Assembly (NCBI GenBank): GCA_029532625.1
Contig: JARFXM010000010.1
Location: forward strand, 744,001-808,000
Reading direction: 5' to 3'
DNA from: Lomentospora prolificans
Lineage: Eukaryota; Ascomycota; Sordariomycetes; Microascales; Microascaceae
Length of the DNA: 64,000 bases
This document shows positions 23,656 through 36,600 of the stretch, piece after piece (position 1 is the stretch's first letter; each line of letters begins with the position of its first letter). Under the pieces are notes generated by a model. The model had not been told where the DNA came from and searched no databases. It saw only the letters and a program-made list of their open reading frames with translations. The translations under genes were made by a program, and so were the position numbers.

Positions 23656-26600
23656 AATCTAGAGTCTAGGGACGATTCTCACTGGGCTACATTATCTATG
23701 GGACGCCATTCTTCTCTGCTTTTCATGTGTGTTCATCGCTCGCCTCCCGACAGTAGGGGTCTAGTACTTAGACACTCCTGAGAAGATTTCTGCATAAGCC
23801 TCGTACGTTAGGATGGGTGTTTTCGCACATTTAGCTATAGTTTCACTAGTCTCTTGCCGGAGAGTTTGGGCCTTTTATTGGTGAGGCCATTGACGGCCCT
23901 GCTGTGCTAGAGCTTGAAAATAGGGAATTCTTAAGAGCCGTTGACTTTGATGACCCTGGCTTGGCTAGTTTGATTCATACCGCTGGTTACCACTGTTTGA
24001 CACAGAATTGGCTGTAGATATTGTAGGCCCATGGTACTATGGTTAGAAGTGGTCAACGATTCTCTCCTCTCTAATTATTCTCCCTTCTGCCATTGAGCCA
24101 TGAGGACCCATGCTCCTTAGAGTCTACGTGTCAGACACTTGCCCGCTTTCGGTGAGATCCCGCAATCTGCGGCGTGAGATATAGTACTCACAACCGGTTC
24201 TCTTCGAAGAGTACTAGAGTACTTGCTCAAACGATTCTTACCATAAGCTGCAGGTTAAACTACTCTTCATGCCCTTTAAAAGCAACAAAAAAAAAACACA
24301 CCTTCGCACCGAGACCGAATCTAGAAGCATACATAACAGGAACTTTATTCACACATGAGACGTTCCGTGTTGAGACATGGGGCTCGAAAGCGCTAGACCG
24401 GCCTCAGTTGGATGATCCGTGGAGAGCAGGCTAGGGGTAAGCTTAAGTTGATATGGGTCTTCTTGGGGCGTCATTGCGACAATGTCTGGGAAAGGCGGAG
24501 GGAACGAGGCTTTCCATGCTACGACGATGGAGAGCATATGATGGTCCTTGATTCAAAGCGGGACGGCCTTTCACATTTAACATAGGAAAGCATGGGAAGC
24601 ATTAAACTCAGTCTGGAATAGATGTCAGACAGATATGATATTAGTGAGACTGACAGATACCGGACAGATTATCTACGAATACCACCGCAATAATGCAAGG
24701 TGTAATACCGATGCTAAAACAGTGGAGAGAGACAACTTGCCTTCGCCTATTAAGTGACGTGTCGATGGGAACCCTCCAGATATCGTGGGAGTCTCACAAC
24801 TGACTCAGATAAAAGGATCTCTCGTCGTTCCAATTTCCCCGCAAACACGGTTTCAGTTGTCCACGCCGGCGGTAAGAGAGCCGAGTGCAGAGACATCTGG
24901 GGACGATGAATATATTCTCTAGTGGCGGCCTCGTCTCCATCCCAACCTCTGCTCGTCAAGTTACCCACCTGCAATTCGTAGATACCAATATTAACTAATA
25001 TGAGAATTATTCCACTGCCGCTTGAACCGACTTCTGATACATCCAGTAGTGCTCTACCCTTTCAAGCAGATATCGGCTATACTCGCTCTCTATCCTCGCC
25101 AAGAGCAATGAAAAAAAGAAAAAAAAAAGAAGAAAAGAGGGGAAGGGGGGAGGAGGAATAACTAGATTGAGAGCTGCCATCGCCAGATACTAACAAAGGG
25201 GAGCCCAGGCAGCAATTCCTCGAGTCTAGTGCCTCACTACTCTAGCATCCATTGGGCCAGCGGTAGGTTCGTTCCATCAGCTGTAGTCCCAAGTATTGGT
25301 TCATTGGTTCTCGCCTCTTTACATTTGCTTTTTTGTTTTTCTCGCGTATGCCGGTCTCGATATCGGGAAGGACGAAGGGGACACTAAGATGGAATAAAAA
25401 GCAAGGTTGATGTACGCCATCGGGTAGTACGCCACTGCAGTGCCCCTGGTGCTATGAATACACGGGATGGTTGTACAAGTAGATGAAAAGATTGATACAA
25501 CGGCGCCTGGCAGTTGGTTTGCTTGATGATTTCATTTTTTTTTTTTTTTAGAGGCGGACGAGGATGGACGCTGCGACAAAGTCTTTTATGGCATATCAAC
25601 TCGTGAGACTGATTTGCGAGGATCGGGCTAGCTGAGAGACCGACAAGCCTGGAGGATGGCTTATTGTGGTATGCATAATCTCATTGAGAGACGAACCCTA
25701 CCATCACCACGCAAGGCAAACGCCACCTGTTGGAAAGTGAGAGCCTACCCTCCCCTCCACCAACTTCATTTCTCCAAGAATAGGTCGAAAGAAAATGAGA
25801 GTGACTACGCAATTGACAGTTGCACACATATCCTCATCAAGTCCCGCGCTCCTGGCATTCTCAGACTTGGCGCAAGGTCGTTATCACAAAACATTCTATG
25901 GCCGGGACATCTTCCCTCTGCAGATATCACAAAAACCCCATGATGCTAACTTCAATTGGAGTCCACGGGAAAGTGAGACGTCAGTGTGATTGCACGACGT
26001 TACTTCAAATCTCGCGATGCTCCTCTCAAGACGCGTCGTCGACGCGATTTCTTATTAAACTAGGATGGAGAATCCGTGCGCAAGGTGGTGTTGTGCTCGT
26101 TCCCACGTCCGTTCCACCCTCCAGATCGAGCGCCACAAGACGATCCTGTGCGTTGTCCTGAGATCGGAGAGGGAGACGGTACGGCCCCAGTCTTGAGGAG
26201 GTCCTTGGACATACGTCTTTCCTTGGGGGGACCGCAACTCGGGCGATAGGCTTCTCAGAAGGGACCATCGAGGGATGCCAGCGGCGGATTGCCTGTGAGA
26301 AACCAGAGGGAAACTTCGCCGAGGCCACGCTCGTTAGCACCATTACTAACCAAAGCTTAAGTATTTGTGCGAACGGAGAAACTCTGTCTGGTCGGGATCC
26401 CTGCTTATTTCCGAGAGGGCAGTTCCGTTTGTTGGTAAAATCGGGACTTGTGTGTGAACTTCCTAAAATGGGTGGGACGCTAGCAAGGAGAGCACGTTCA
26501 ATTTCCCTCAGGACACTAAATAATACCTTTCTTCTTTAGGCTTGAGTATAAACAGAGGAAAACGCGTCTTTTCGTTGCACAGGCAGGCCCCTAGTAATAT

Positions 26601-29600
26601 CGCGTCCTTCTGGGTATCATGGTCAGCACTGAGGGAAAGGATGATGGCAAACTACTGGGAGCGAGGAGTACAGGGCGTGTGCTCGCTTGACGATGAGGGA
26701 CAAAAGGAACCGTGGTGGTGATGCAGCCGATCCGTGTGCCCTCCCCTCCGCCTGCATCAGTTGTGTAGAATAACCTTCCGGTTTGAGAATGTCTGGAGGC
26801 GCATATTGCCCTTCGTTGTGCAACGCCAGCACATAAGCGAAGGGGAACAATTTTTATTTAAGAAAAAAAAAAGAAAAAAGAAAAGAAACCACCCCCGAAA
26901 GAAAAGGCTATGGAACAACTGGCGAGCTGATGTGGGCTTTTCCAGAAAAGAAAGCCCAGATTCAGTTGAAACAAATTAGCAACTGAACACGCACCAGTTG
27001 GAAGGATCTGGGCAATATCGAGAGCAAGCTTGAGCCCGGTTCTCACTAAATTTTCCCGCTCACTCCCGTCTGCTTTCCTTCTTCTGTTGGGCGCCTCTCA
27101 AAATTCTTTTATGAAGGCCAAATTCGGGCGAAGCCGAGGTGTGTAATTTCGCAAGGCTCCCGTTTTTCGACGAGGGTCTGACCCATGCCCGCTAAGGCCT
27201 CAGTTATATTGTGACGTTGCCGATCTATGACGGAAGCAGTGTAATAATGTACCAGTCAACCAGGAAGTATTCTGCCCTTCTGGAATGCTTGGAGGATGCG
27301 CCAAGAGCCGAGCCCAACCACGAGAGTATAGAATACTTCTTTGTCGTCCTTCATCTTGGTGTCGTTCCTCTTGGTCAATGTCCAAGGCAGTTCAAATCTT
27401 GCTGATGGACTCGAAATTCGCAGGGGAAAAAAGGTGGCTCGGCTCCAATCCTTGCAACGCAAACAAAGTAATAGAAGCAGATCAGCCGCACTCACAGTGA
27501 AGTTGAGATTGAAATATGGGGAAAGGGACCCAGTCTTTGGCCGCCTTATTTCTTTTTCTTCTGTCTTTTCTGCTGTTGGGAGCGGAACCCATGTGAAACA
27601 GCAAATTTCGCAATCCCATGGCGCGAGTCTTACACTCTGCTCGGTTGTTCCTCACGCCATCAGTTCAAGCAGTCTGTCGTTAATTTGCACGACTACTGTA
27701 GGAATTCATCACTAGCAAGAGGAGTTAGTGTGATTATAGTAGCATATGCATATTTATCGAGAACGCCCGATAAACCTCGTCATTTGGACTGCAGAGGCTT
27801 CAGTTTCACTGCGTTCTGCCTTGGCCGGTTCTCTCTCGGACAGGCTGCGTTCGAGTTCAACAGAAACCGGGATTCTGCGCCGCTCATTGCCAGTTCCGGC
27901 TATTTTTTTATTTTATTTTTTTCCCTTCCCTTGCCAGCATTCCCCGGACCCAGCAGGAGGGAACTGGGAAGGAGAAGGACCCTTTGCAACAAGATTTCAA
28001 TTGTCCATGAATGTCGACAAGCAGCGGCCAATCTAAGGTAAAAGGCCCCCTGGCTGGGCTATTCTCGGCTTTGGGGGGCAAGAGAGCAGCTCAATGTCCA
28101 ATCCTTAAGAAAAGACGCGTTACTTCGCAGTATCGGTGTCGAAGATGCTGTCCTGCTTTCTTTCCTTCCGCGAAGGCCAACTGGAAATCGCGTGGAGTCC
28201 CATCAACCTTCGATTTCTAAGCGGACTGGCCGTGATATTCCTGTCCTGTGTCCTTTGGCTTGTACCATCAAAGCTGAGGGATCGAGACGTATTCTTCCCA
28301 GCAAGGCTCTAGCCAGATTGGATCTAGGAGAAGGATGACCAGCGGGCTGTTTGAGGATCTCTGGATTGGCCTGACCCTGAGAATGCTCCTCCTGTGGGAG
28401 GGAAAGGTCTCTGCTTCACAGCATGAGTCGCCCCTGAATGCAGTCCTCAAGTGACCCAAGCCCTCCTGGGGGAAGTGGAGTCACACAATCCGAATAACTC
28501 GATTGTCATTGGTTCGCGGAGCCGACGCCGTCAATCCTGTGGAGGGGGCCAATTGCCCCGCTTTTCCTAGCGTGTATAATCCTGGTTTCCCAGACTTTTC
28601 TTCTGGCCTCTTGTGCACCGGGCGTTTGGGATGCAGAGGAGTGAGCCGTCGGGTGGAAATGTGCCGTACAGTGCGACCCTGGGAACATATGAAAGCCGAG
28701 TTACTTGCCTGTCTTCCTCGGGGGTGTATGAAGGGGGTGTAGTTAGGGGACGATCGTCTTCTCTTTCCCCTTTTACCCCTGAAGCCGAGAGAAGAAAAAA
28801 AATCTTCTTCGGCGGAATCTTCGAAGTGGGATGGCTGTCACAAGCTCTCTTGCCTTCGTTGATTGTTGATCCGGGAAAGTCAATCGCCTTTCCGATGAGC
28901 AAGGACAGTCTCGGTTGATCTCAGGGTGGAGCTGGCATATACAAGTAGGCTTTGATCGAGCTGTCGTTTTGCGTCAGGCACCGACTAAGAATCCGACGAG
29001 GTGTTTCCCACTCAACAGTTCGGCAGCCAGCCGCACCATCGAAACGCCATTCCTTCGTGATTTTGAAGTCGGTGGCGCTAGGTATTCCCGACGATATTTA
29101 CGCCGGGTATGCTATTGCGATAGTCTAGGCGTCCTCTTTCGGGCTGAAGCGTTGAATGCCGGGTTACGTGAGCCCGTTGCTCCATAGCTCCATTGCTCTG
29201 CAGCTCTACAGGCTGCCCTGCAATCCCACATCACGTAGCGAGGGGTGGAACGCATTTTGCTACTTGTTTCATGGCGCCCACAGAGCGCAGGCGGAGAGAG
29301 GAAGCTGATGGCCTCATGCCCTCCGTTTCTTGCTTTTCGGCATGGAGTTAAATCAGACCGCACATCTGACAAGCTTCATGAGCTTAATCTGGTATCAGGA
29401 TCCTCCGAACGGATCATCGGTTCACTCGCTTGCTCCACATGGACTCACCACATCTGATCTCCGATCCACAACCCCCCCTTTCGCGCCATGTTGTGTATTT
29501 AGCATTACCGTAGCCCACTGTCGATCGGAGCTGAACACACATCGGAGGGTATTAATAAGGAGGCCGGCGCGCATGAGCAAACATGGACATTGAAGAGACA

Positions 29601-32458
29601 CAGCAGAAAAAGCCTCTCGGAAACCTTTCGTTTGCAGTTGGCGAGGCTATGTCGTATCGCGGTAATGCAGGCTGCAGTTTTGGAAAAGATCCGATCAGCT
29701 AGGTCCAGAGGGGTGCTGCCGCTGGGAAGATCCAAGGAGCCAGTGTCAAAGCCACCCAATCGGGTAACATAAAGACAGCCATGGCATGATGCCTTACAAT
29801 TTGCTCATCAAAGCCTCTTGTCCAACGATGCGGCCTTGGCTTTCGGTTGGGAGGATACGAGCAGTTTATTCTGTAGGCCAATCCCTTGATCCTATTGATA
29901 GTGTGACGAATGCGCCATGGCGGGTCTTTTAAGGGCCAGTCAAGTGATTAGAGAAGAGGACTGGACTGCGGAGGTTATTGGGGAAAGATCCAGCAATCTC
30001 TTCTTCAAGCAAGAGATCGTGATTTCAGCCACATTTTTCTGGCTAACAGGGCGAAGAGCTGGAGCTGGGCCTTGACGAGCACATGCATCGAAGTAGCTTG
30101 GTCGGAAAAGGTACAGCTGTATTTCTGGCCCCGGAGAGTGATAGGTTCACAGAATCTAGTTCTCAGTCGTACCGAAGTCCACCGGCCCCAGAAGACAGTC
30201 GCGCATCTTTAATGGCTGATCAAAAAGAAATATCAAAATGATCGCCGAGGCACGTTGATGGATGCAGCGCACCCCATCACCTTGCAGAGCCAGAATGCGT
30301 TGCGCCTATTAATATCATATTACTGTGGTCACACACAGCCTGTGGTTCTTCTACATAGTGTGAACGAACTCACAAGATGCAGCGCATTGATGATCGATCA
30401 ACCTGCATCGGATGTGGCGAATAGTTGTTTCAAATCCGACTGGGGCCCCTGTGAAAGCGCGGTGTCCTGGGGTTTAGGGTGGGGGGGTTATGAGTCGGAT
30501 GGCGTTAATGACGTGAACACTGACAAAAACTCAGATGCTTGATATCTTGATGTCCCGCCTTATGGTAGTCTTGAATTCGACGTCACACGGATACGGCTGG
30601 CGATAAAGCAACCGCTTTGATGAGCCTGCCTGACCTTTTGCCTACGGTGTTAGGATTGAATACCTCGGTAGCGAGAAGTTGAAGCTGAGGCCATGCTGGT
30701 TGATGCTTCCCCAAGTCTTATCCCCCACGAGATATGTGAGAGGACCAGGAAAAAGCAATGTGTTGGGAAGGGACATTCGTCTCCCTCGCTGGCCAAGGTG
30801 GCGCTGAAGTTTGCGGGGGCCGAAAGCCTCTACTTCGTGCTGCTTGTCTGACCTGAGACTTGCCCATGGAAGGGGCGCTCCGGAGACTCATCACAACACA
30901 GCCAGATTTGGAGGTAATGTCGTCTTCAATGATTCTAATATCGTGCAGCTTCACCCTTCGTTTCTTCTTCTGTTCTGGAGATGGTTGATCCTAAATAATT
31001 TTACTAGGCGGCCACCATTGTCTCAAACACGTTATTTGACTCCGCACGCTTGCTGGCCCCTCTCGTTGTGATGCTGCTGGTTTCTTACTTTGAGCTTGTC
31101 TATCCAATGGAGTCGGAAACGCCAGGCGCTAAAACATAAGCCCGTAGATTAAATCCCACAAAGGGACTCCATTGTGGGAAAGGAAGCCCTCTCAGTCCTG
31201 TCAGACCCCTCATGAGGTCAAGTCACTCTGTCATAAGCAACCAATGGCGGCACTGTTCCTGAAATTTGACGTGTGAGAGGTGGAACGGCCTGGCGTCTCC
31301 TCCATGAATTGGCGGTCGGACTAGTCCTACCGCCACAAAGCACCACCCTGATATTCTGCATGGGCGAGTAATCGATTTAGGAGGTTGTAAGTAATATCAT
31401 GTTGGACGTCCACTCCTACTTGATTTCTTAATCGCCTTCTTTTTTTTCTTCTCTCTCTCTCTGCGTCGGGCAGCACCATATGGTCCTCTCCAAGAGTCGG
31501 GTGATTGCGAACCCTTGCTGGTCTGCTTGCCATACCTGAAGTTGGCCAACCACGAGAACAGAGCGAAGACCAGCTCCCACGCTGCAAAAACACCCCGTCA
31601 ATAACCCTCTGAAGAGTGTGCTGAAGAGCAAAAGGGGAAAGAGCGGAGTGGAACCGCCAGCTGGTGGATGGCCAATTTTGAGTTAGTAGGGGTGAAATTA
31701 ACGACAGTTCAACCCTGGTCGGGGTGACACCGCTTTGCAAAGCGGGCCCGCCCCATAGTTGCGCACTGTACGGAATACAGTACGGTACCTGCTGTAGCGC
31801 ACTTTCTCCAGGCAGCCTGGCAAGTCAAAGGGGGGCCAAGGTCCATTAACCAGGTTCCAACGCAAGGGCACCCTGTCCTGCGCCTGTTGAGAAAGACTTG
31901 CTCGGATGCTCCTGTCGCCCATGACCCATTCACACAACAGGAGCTTGCCAACAGATAACTTTTCGTAACATTAAACCTGACCTGTGCGGTCTTGCAGCGC
32001 CAGAGTAAAGGGTTGTACATTGGCATGTTTGAGGACAACTGATGGGGGTACAAGTCTATACCACGATTATCGCGCTGGCTTGCGGGTTTCCCATTATATC
32101 TCAGCCATTCTTCTTGTATCACTGAGTATTCTGCACAATGCTGTGCTATCATGTATCGTGCTTCTTTTCCATGGCTGGCCGAGCTTGGGTTCCTCTTTGG
32201 TGCCTGTACCTGCGCCTGTACCTGCGCCTGTACTTGCTTCCGCGTGTCTGTGCCTGTCGCACAACTCTCTCTCCTGGTCCATTCTCCACGAAACCTGGCG
32301 TTTGCACAGCTGGCTGGCTCCAGTCCCGCCGTGAATTTCCACATTTCCACATTTCCACTTGCCCAGGCCATCCCATCCTCATCCGCGTCCGCTTGCCCTG
32401 CCCCTGTCGTTCCCACCCCTTGGTCCAAGTCGCCAGGCTCTGTCGGCCCCAAAATCTA
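23656..32458. other. gene desert (about 8.8 kb)
   Basis: I find no domain, no spliceable gene and no RNA gene. The first few hundred bases may still contain tail remnants of the HET relic. A purine-rich run at about 25108-25156 and A/T homopolymers (for example 25538-25550 and 26861-26890) are visible. Frames here are short and lack codon structure. The only long one (31709-32452, minus) is rejected below. The composition is mixed, not obviously transposon-derived by eye. Confidence 0.5.
32202..32237. repeat. 12-bp tandem repeat, three copies
   Basis: Three head-to-tail copies of GCCTGTACCTGC, the last with one C-to-T difference. An 8-bp TTTCCACA-like repeat follows about 100 bp downstream. 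It lies upstream of the leader of the next gene. Confidence 0.9.
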
Positions 32459-33638
32459 AATGGCCTTCTCTCCTCTCCTTCAACTCTTTTCTTCGCAAGC
32501 CCCCTTTGTGTCTCTTCACCCCAACATCACCGACGAGATCCTGCGTCAGCCGCTCCTTTCGTATCGTTCATTTCGACTTCCGACCATTTCGCTCTTTTCT
32601 TCGTCTTGTCAACTGCTGCTTTCGATAAACGCTCGAACTCGCTCGACACGACTCCCTTGTTCACCCCGAGCCCAGGCCGCACTTCAAAACACTTCTGATA
32701 CCGAAGCACAATATTGTCCGCCGAATCGAGAATCTTTCTGTGCTCACATTCTCTACCTCCAACTATTGCAGTCGGGGCCCTTGCTATCTTTCTTCGTCAC
32801 CGCACCCGAAACATACCTACTGCCGCCAGCCTATCTCTCAGTCAATAATAGACAAGACTGGTCTGCCTCGTGTGCCACTCTGGAAGTCTCGACTACCGTC
32901 AACCCTCTCACGCGCCTCTCGAAATTTGACTGTCACCAGCTCTAGATATTTGTGTGCGCCGAGGGTTTGATTCCGCCCAGAGAATACTCCTCAGTGTATT
33001 TTTCGTGCACTTCGTTCTTCTCAACTTTGCTGTCGATCAGCAACAGGTACACCCCGTGATCCAGGATCCCTTGGATGTGTCTTCGCACGCGGCTTCGACC
33101 GGGCATTTTCTGCTGATCAAACCTGCGTAACGTGTACAAAGCTTGATTTGGTATGTCGGCCCCCTATGTTAGCCACCACCTGCGTACTGGGAATACGGCT
33201 TTTTTCGTGATCTACAATTGAGGAAACACTCGAGGACGCTAAGGAGCAATCCTTGAGGAAGTCCTCAGCTTCTTGTCCACTTCGACAATTGTCCTTTTTG
33301 TTACATGTCTTTTGGGTGTCAATGTGAAATACTGGACTACCGGCTGTTACCCTTGCCTCATGTTTCGTTTTCAACTTGCTGCAACAACACATGTCAATGT
33401 CTGTGTCTTGTCCCATCATAACACCAAGGCACCGCCTACTACAATCTTGAAAAAGCCTTGTATGCAGATTCTGATTTGCCTCATCATCTAACGCTCGATA
33501 TAGTTTCTGCACTTTCCAATTCAACTTCTGCGAAGCCTTTTGGGGCAGTGCTTGGCCAGGTCTTCTCGACTCATCAGCACATGGGCCTTGCCCTCTTCCA
33601 TGATATTTACCGGATAAGCGTAATAAGCAATAGCGATC
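32459..33638 (+). promoter_or_regulatory. probable promoter and long 5' leader of the 1256-residue protein
   Basis: A pyrimidine-rich region (CTTCTCTCCTCTCCTTC-like from 32462, more CT tracts to about 33030) leads toward ATG 33639. Several short upstream frames occur in 33270-33640, and one overlaps the start. The leader may be long, intron-containing and translationally repressive; this is inference from composition only. Confidence 0.45.
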
Positions 33639-36600
33639 ATGCACCGATTCAAGACGAGACGCAAGGCCAAGGATGACTCGGCCGCTCTCCCGCCTGCGGC
33701 AGAGGTTGATTCCTCTAGCCCTTTCCGCATCTTCAGAGGCAAAAAGTCTCACGAAGAGCCGGTCAAAAAAGAGATTGATATTACTACCGCGTTACCCAGC
33801 TCAGATGATTTTAGAACCAGTCTCTTAATGACCGGTCTCTCAGCTCGTTTCTCAATGTTGCGAGAGCAAGATGATCCGAACACCAAGATTGGAAAGGCCA
33901 GTGATGATAGTGTTCTCTTCCCCAAGAGACAGTCCAAGATTACGGACTATGCCTTTGGCGGAGGATTAGGCGACATTGCCGAGGTGGAATCCATCAGAGC
34001 GCCACCTTCTCTCAATCGCATCAACTCTTACCACTCACAATCTGATGCTGATTCGACCACTGCCGGCAGCGTAATGACTAGGCCGCGACCCACCGAGGGT
34101 AATATTTTGTTTGGGGGGAGGCAAAAGATCTACAAAATTCCTAATGGTGCCAATTCCGCCGGAGGAGGCATGGGCAAGCCCTTGTATGAGGATGATGTGT
34201 CTCTCTCCGCCTTCCAGAAGTGGAAGCAGGCGGAGAGGGAGAGGAATGGTGCTACCATTTTTCACGATGATTCTTACGACAGGCCATCTAGGTCGTCTGA
34301 CCTGGAGATTTCCCGACCAGAGTCACCTGTCGCAACTTACAATAGAAAACGTGAAACTGCCTCCACAACGTCGTCTGGCCCTTCCGGTAGCCGAAACTCG
34401 ACAGCAGCTACCTCGATAACGTCGCAACCCACCAACACGCATAAGGACTGGTCGAGTGGAAGCCCATTGACTTCTACGAGCCCAATTCCCACCGGAGAGA
34501 GACATGTCGCGAGGACGCGTAGATTATACGAGCAAGGTCTCTCCCAGGAGCTTCACGACAATCAGTCTCATGCATTCTCTAGGCTTGACACTCTTTCCCG
34601 GAAAGTCACAGCGAGGACCCCTGACATCTCACAGAATAACTCGCCCACTGGATACACATTCGGTGACCGAAAGCTCCTCTCCAAAGCCAGTGCACCAAAC
34701 TTACAGCCTAGCAATTCTCTTCTCGGAGCACGCTCCGTCACTGGCCCTGTGGACCTAGGCATCCGAGTCAACAATCTGCCCGAGCCTAGTAAGCCCTTTG
34801 GAGCGACACCTCCCTTAAGCCCTCCGATAAGCGACCACGAGGAATCTATTCTTCCTATTCACCCCAGTGATAAGGGAAAGGCTACCGCGCTTGGAGTATT
34901 CCAGAAACCCGTTCAACCCTATGACGAGTCTCGATTTGCCCAGCGCCAAGTCCAACTGCAGCAAGGTCGTGAGACACCAACACGACAATTCCGCGCCGAG
35001 TCTACAACCTCCCGCGGAACGGGTCGATCTAACTCGCCGGCCGCGCCCCAAAACCCCGAGGAGAAAAAGGCGGCTTCGCCTCTGGAGGTAGAGCGCACTT
35101 CAACTCAGCAGACGCTGACCTTCCTTGACGATGACGACGATGCTCCCCGTAGCCAGCCACCTAAGCAAATCCCGTCTCTTCCATCCCCACAGGCTCGCCC
35201 GTCTGACGAAGACCACCCTGCCTTCCGATCCTCTGCCCTCCCTACTCCCCTCTCATTCACCTCGAAGGTCTCCGATGGACCTGCGAGCGAGGCGACAACT
35301 CCGGGACTCGCCCCCGCATCTACTGACCCCTCTTCTCACGACTCCCCTACTCTGGGGCCACCCTCCGGTCTAAGTGGAATGGTTCGCCAGCATCTCCGAT
35401 CTGACAGCAACGCATCCTCTATTTACGGAGCTGCTCCTCTGCCCTCTCATGAGGGGTCGAAGCTTACGATAGAGCCTTTTGATTCGAGGACTTTGGACGA
35501 ACTTGTAGGGGACTTGAACCCATGGAACGCGCGCGAGAATGACTGGGGCCTGTCCTCCTATGGTGATCATCAGAAGCCGACGCCTGCGGAGGCTGTCACT
35601 CCCAATACGGGTGAACAATCCCCGGTAGCCGAGAACAGGTCATCCCGACACTCCGAGGACACTAATAATACTAATGTTAATTCGAGGAGAGCGAGCGAGA
35701 AGGACGAATTTGCCAACCAGCTTGCAGACGGTGCTCGTCGTGTCCGCGAGAGACTGACGTCGTATGTCGAATCTGACGCTAGCAGCCGTGACTTTGACAT
35801 GCCCACCCCTATTACTGAGACTCCCCTGCGATCCAGCCCTCTCGGCAGTCTATTGAGGCCCAAGTCTAGCAGAGGATCCCTGATCGAGAAAAACCGCGAG
35901 CCCAACAACGCCCCTCCCAAAGCTATGAAGATGCTTGGGCTTGGTAATGTTACCATGGCCACAAGTCCGAACAAACAGGCATTTGATGAAAAGGATCAGC
36001 CTCTCTCTCCTATGCAAGAAGAGCCACCAAGTCCTGAGCGCTACTCGCCGCCTCGGAAGGTGTCGAGCGAGCACGAAGGAGATGCGAAGGAGGACAGCAC
36101 CATGCACGCTGGCCTCAAGCAATTCCGTCAAGCGCGCCGCGAGTTGCAACGGCTCAAGGAACTAGAGACGAAGCAGCGCCATCAGACTCAGCAGCCGAGT
36201 CAATTCACTGAGCACGGTAGCCCCGCCCACCGGGTCCCTCCGCCGCCACAGATGAGGCCACAGCACCGCACTCCATCCCGGGAGAGAAGGCCACCTCCCA
36301 GCGCTTACCAGCGCCCCCCTAGCGCGGAACCCAGGATGGGCTATCCCGGACCAGGCTCCCGTAACAACTCCAGACCACCCTCTCGAACGACGGAGAGAGA
36401 TCGAAGCGGTTCGGAGACGAGCAACGGCAGCAGGTCACAAAGCCGCCCTCCCCGATTAATCAACCCTAGCGGCCCCAATAGCCCCAATGGTCCCATGGAT
36501 GACTTCCGCCAGGGCCCTCCGCGCCAAGGTCCCCCGATGATACGCTCGCCTGGTCTTCCTGGCACCGATATCCGACGCTCGCCGCACATGCCTCCCCAAG

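Noticed and set aside
31709..32452. 247-codon frame on the minus strand with QVQA repeats
   Set aside because: The repeats are just the 12-bp tandem repeat in translation; no domain, signal or leader; mixed Cys/Trp-rich chance-like composition.
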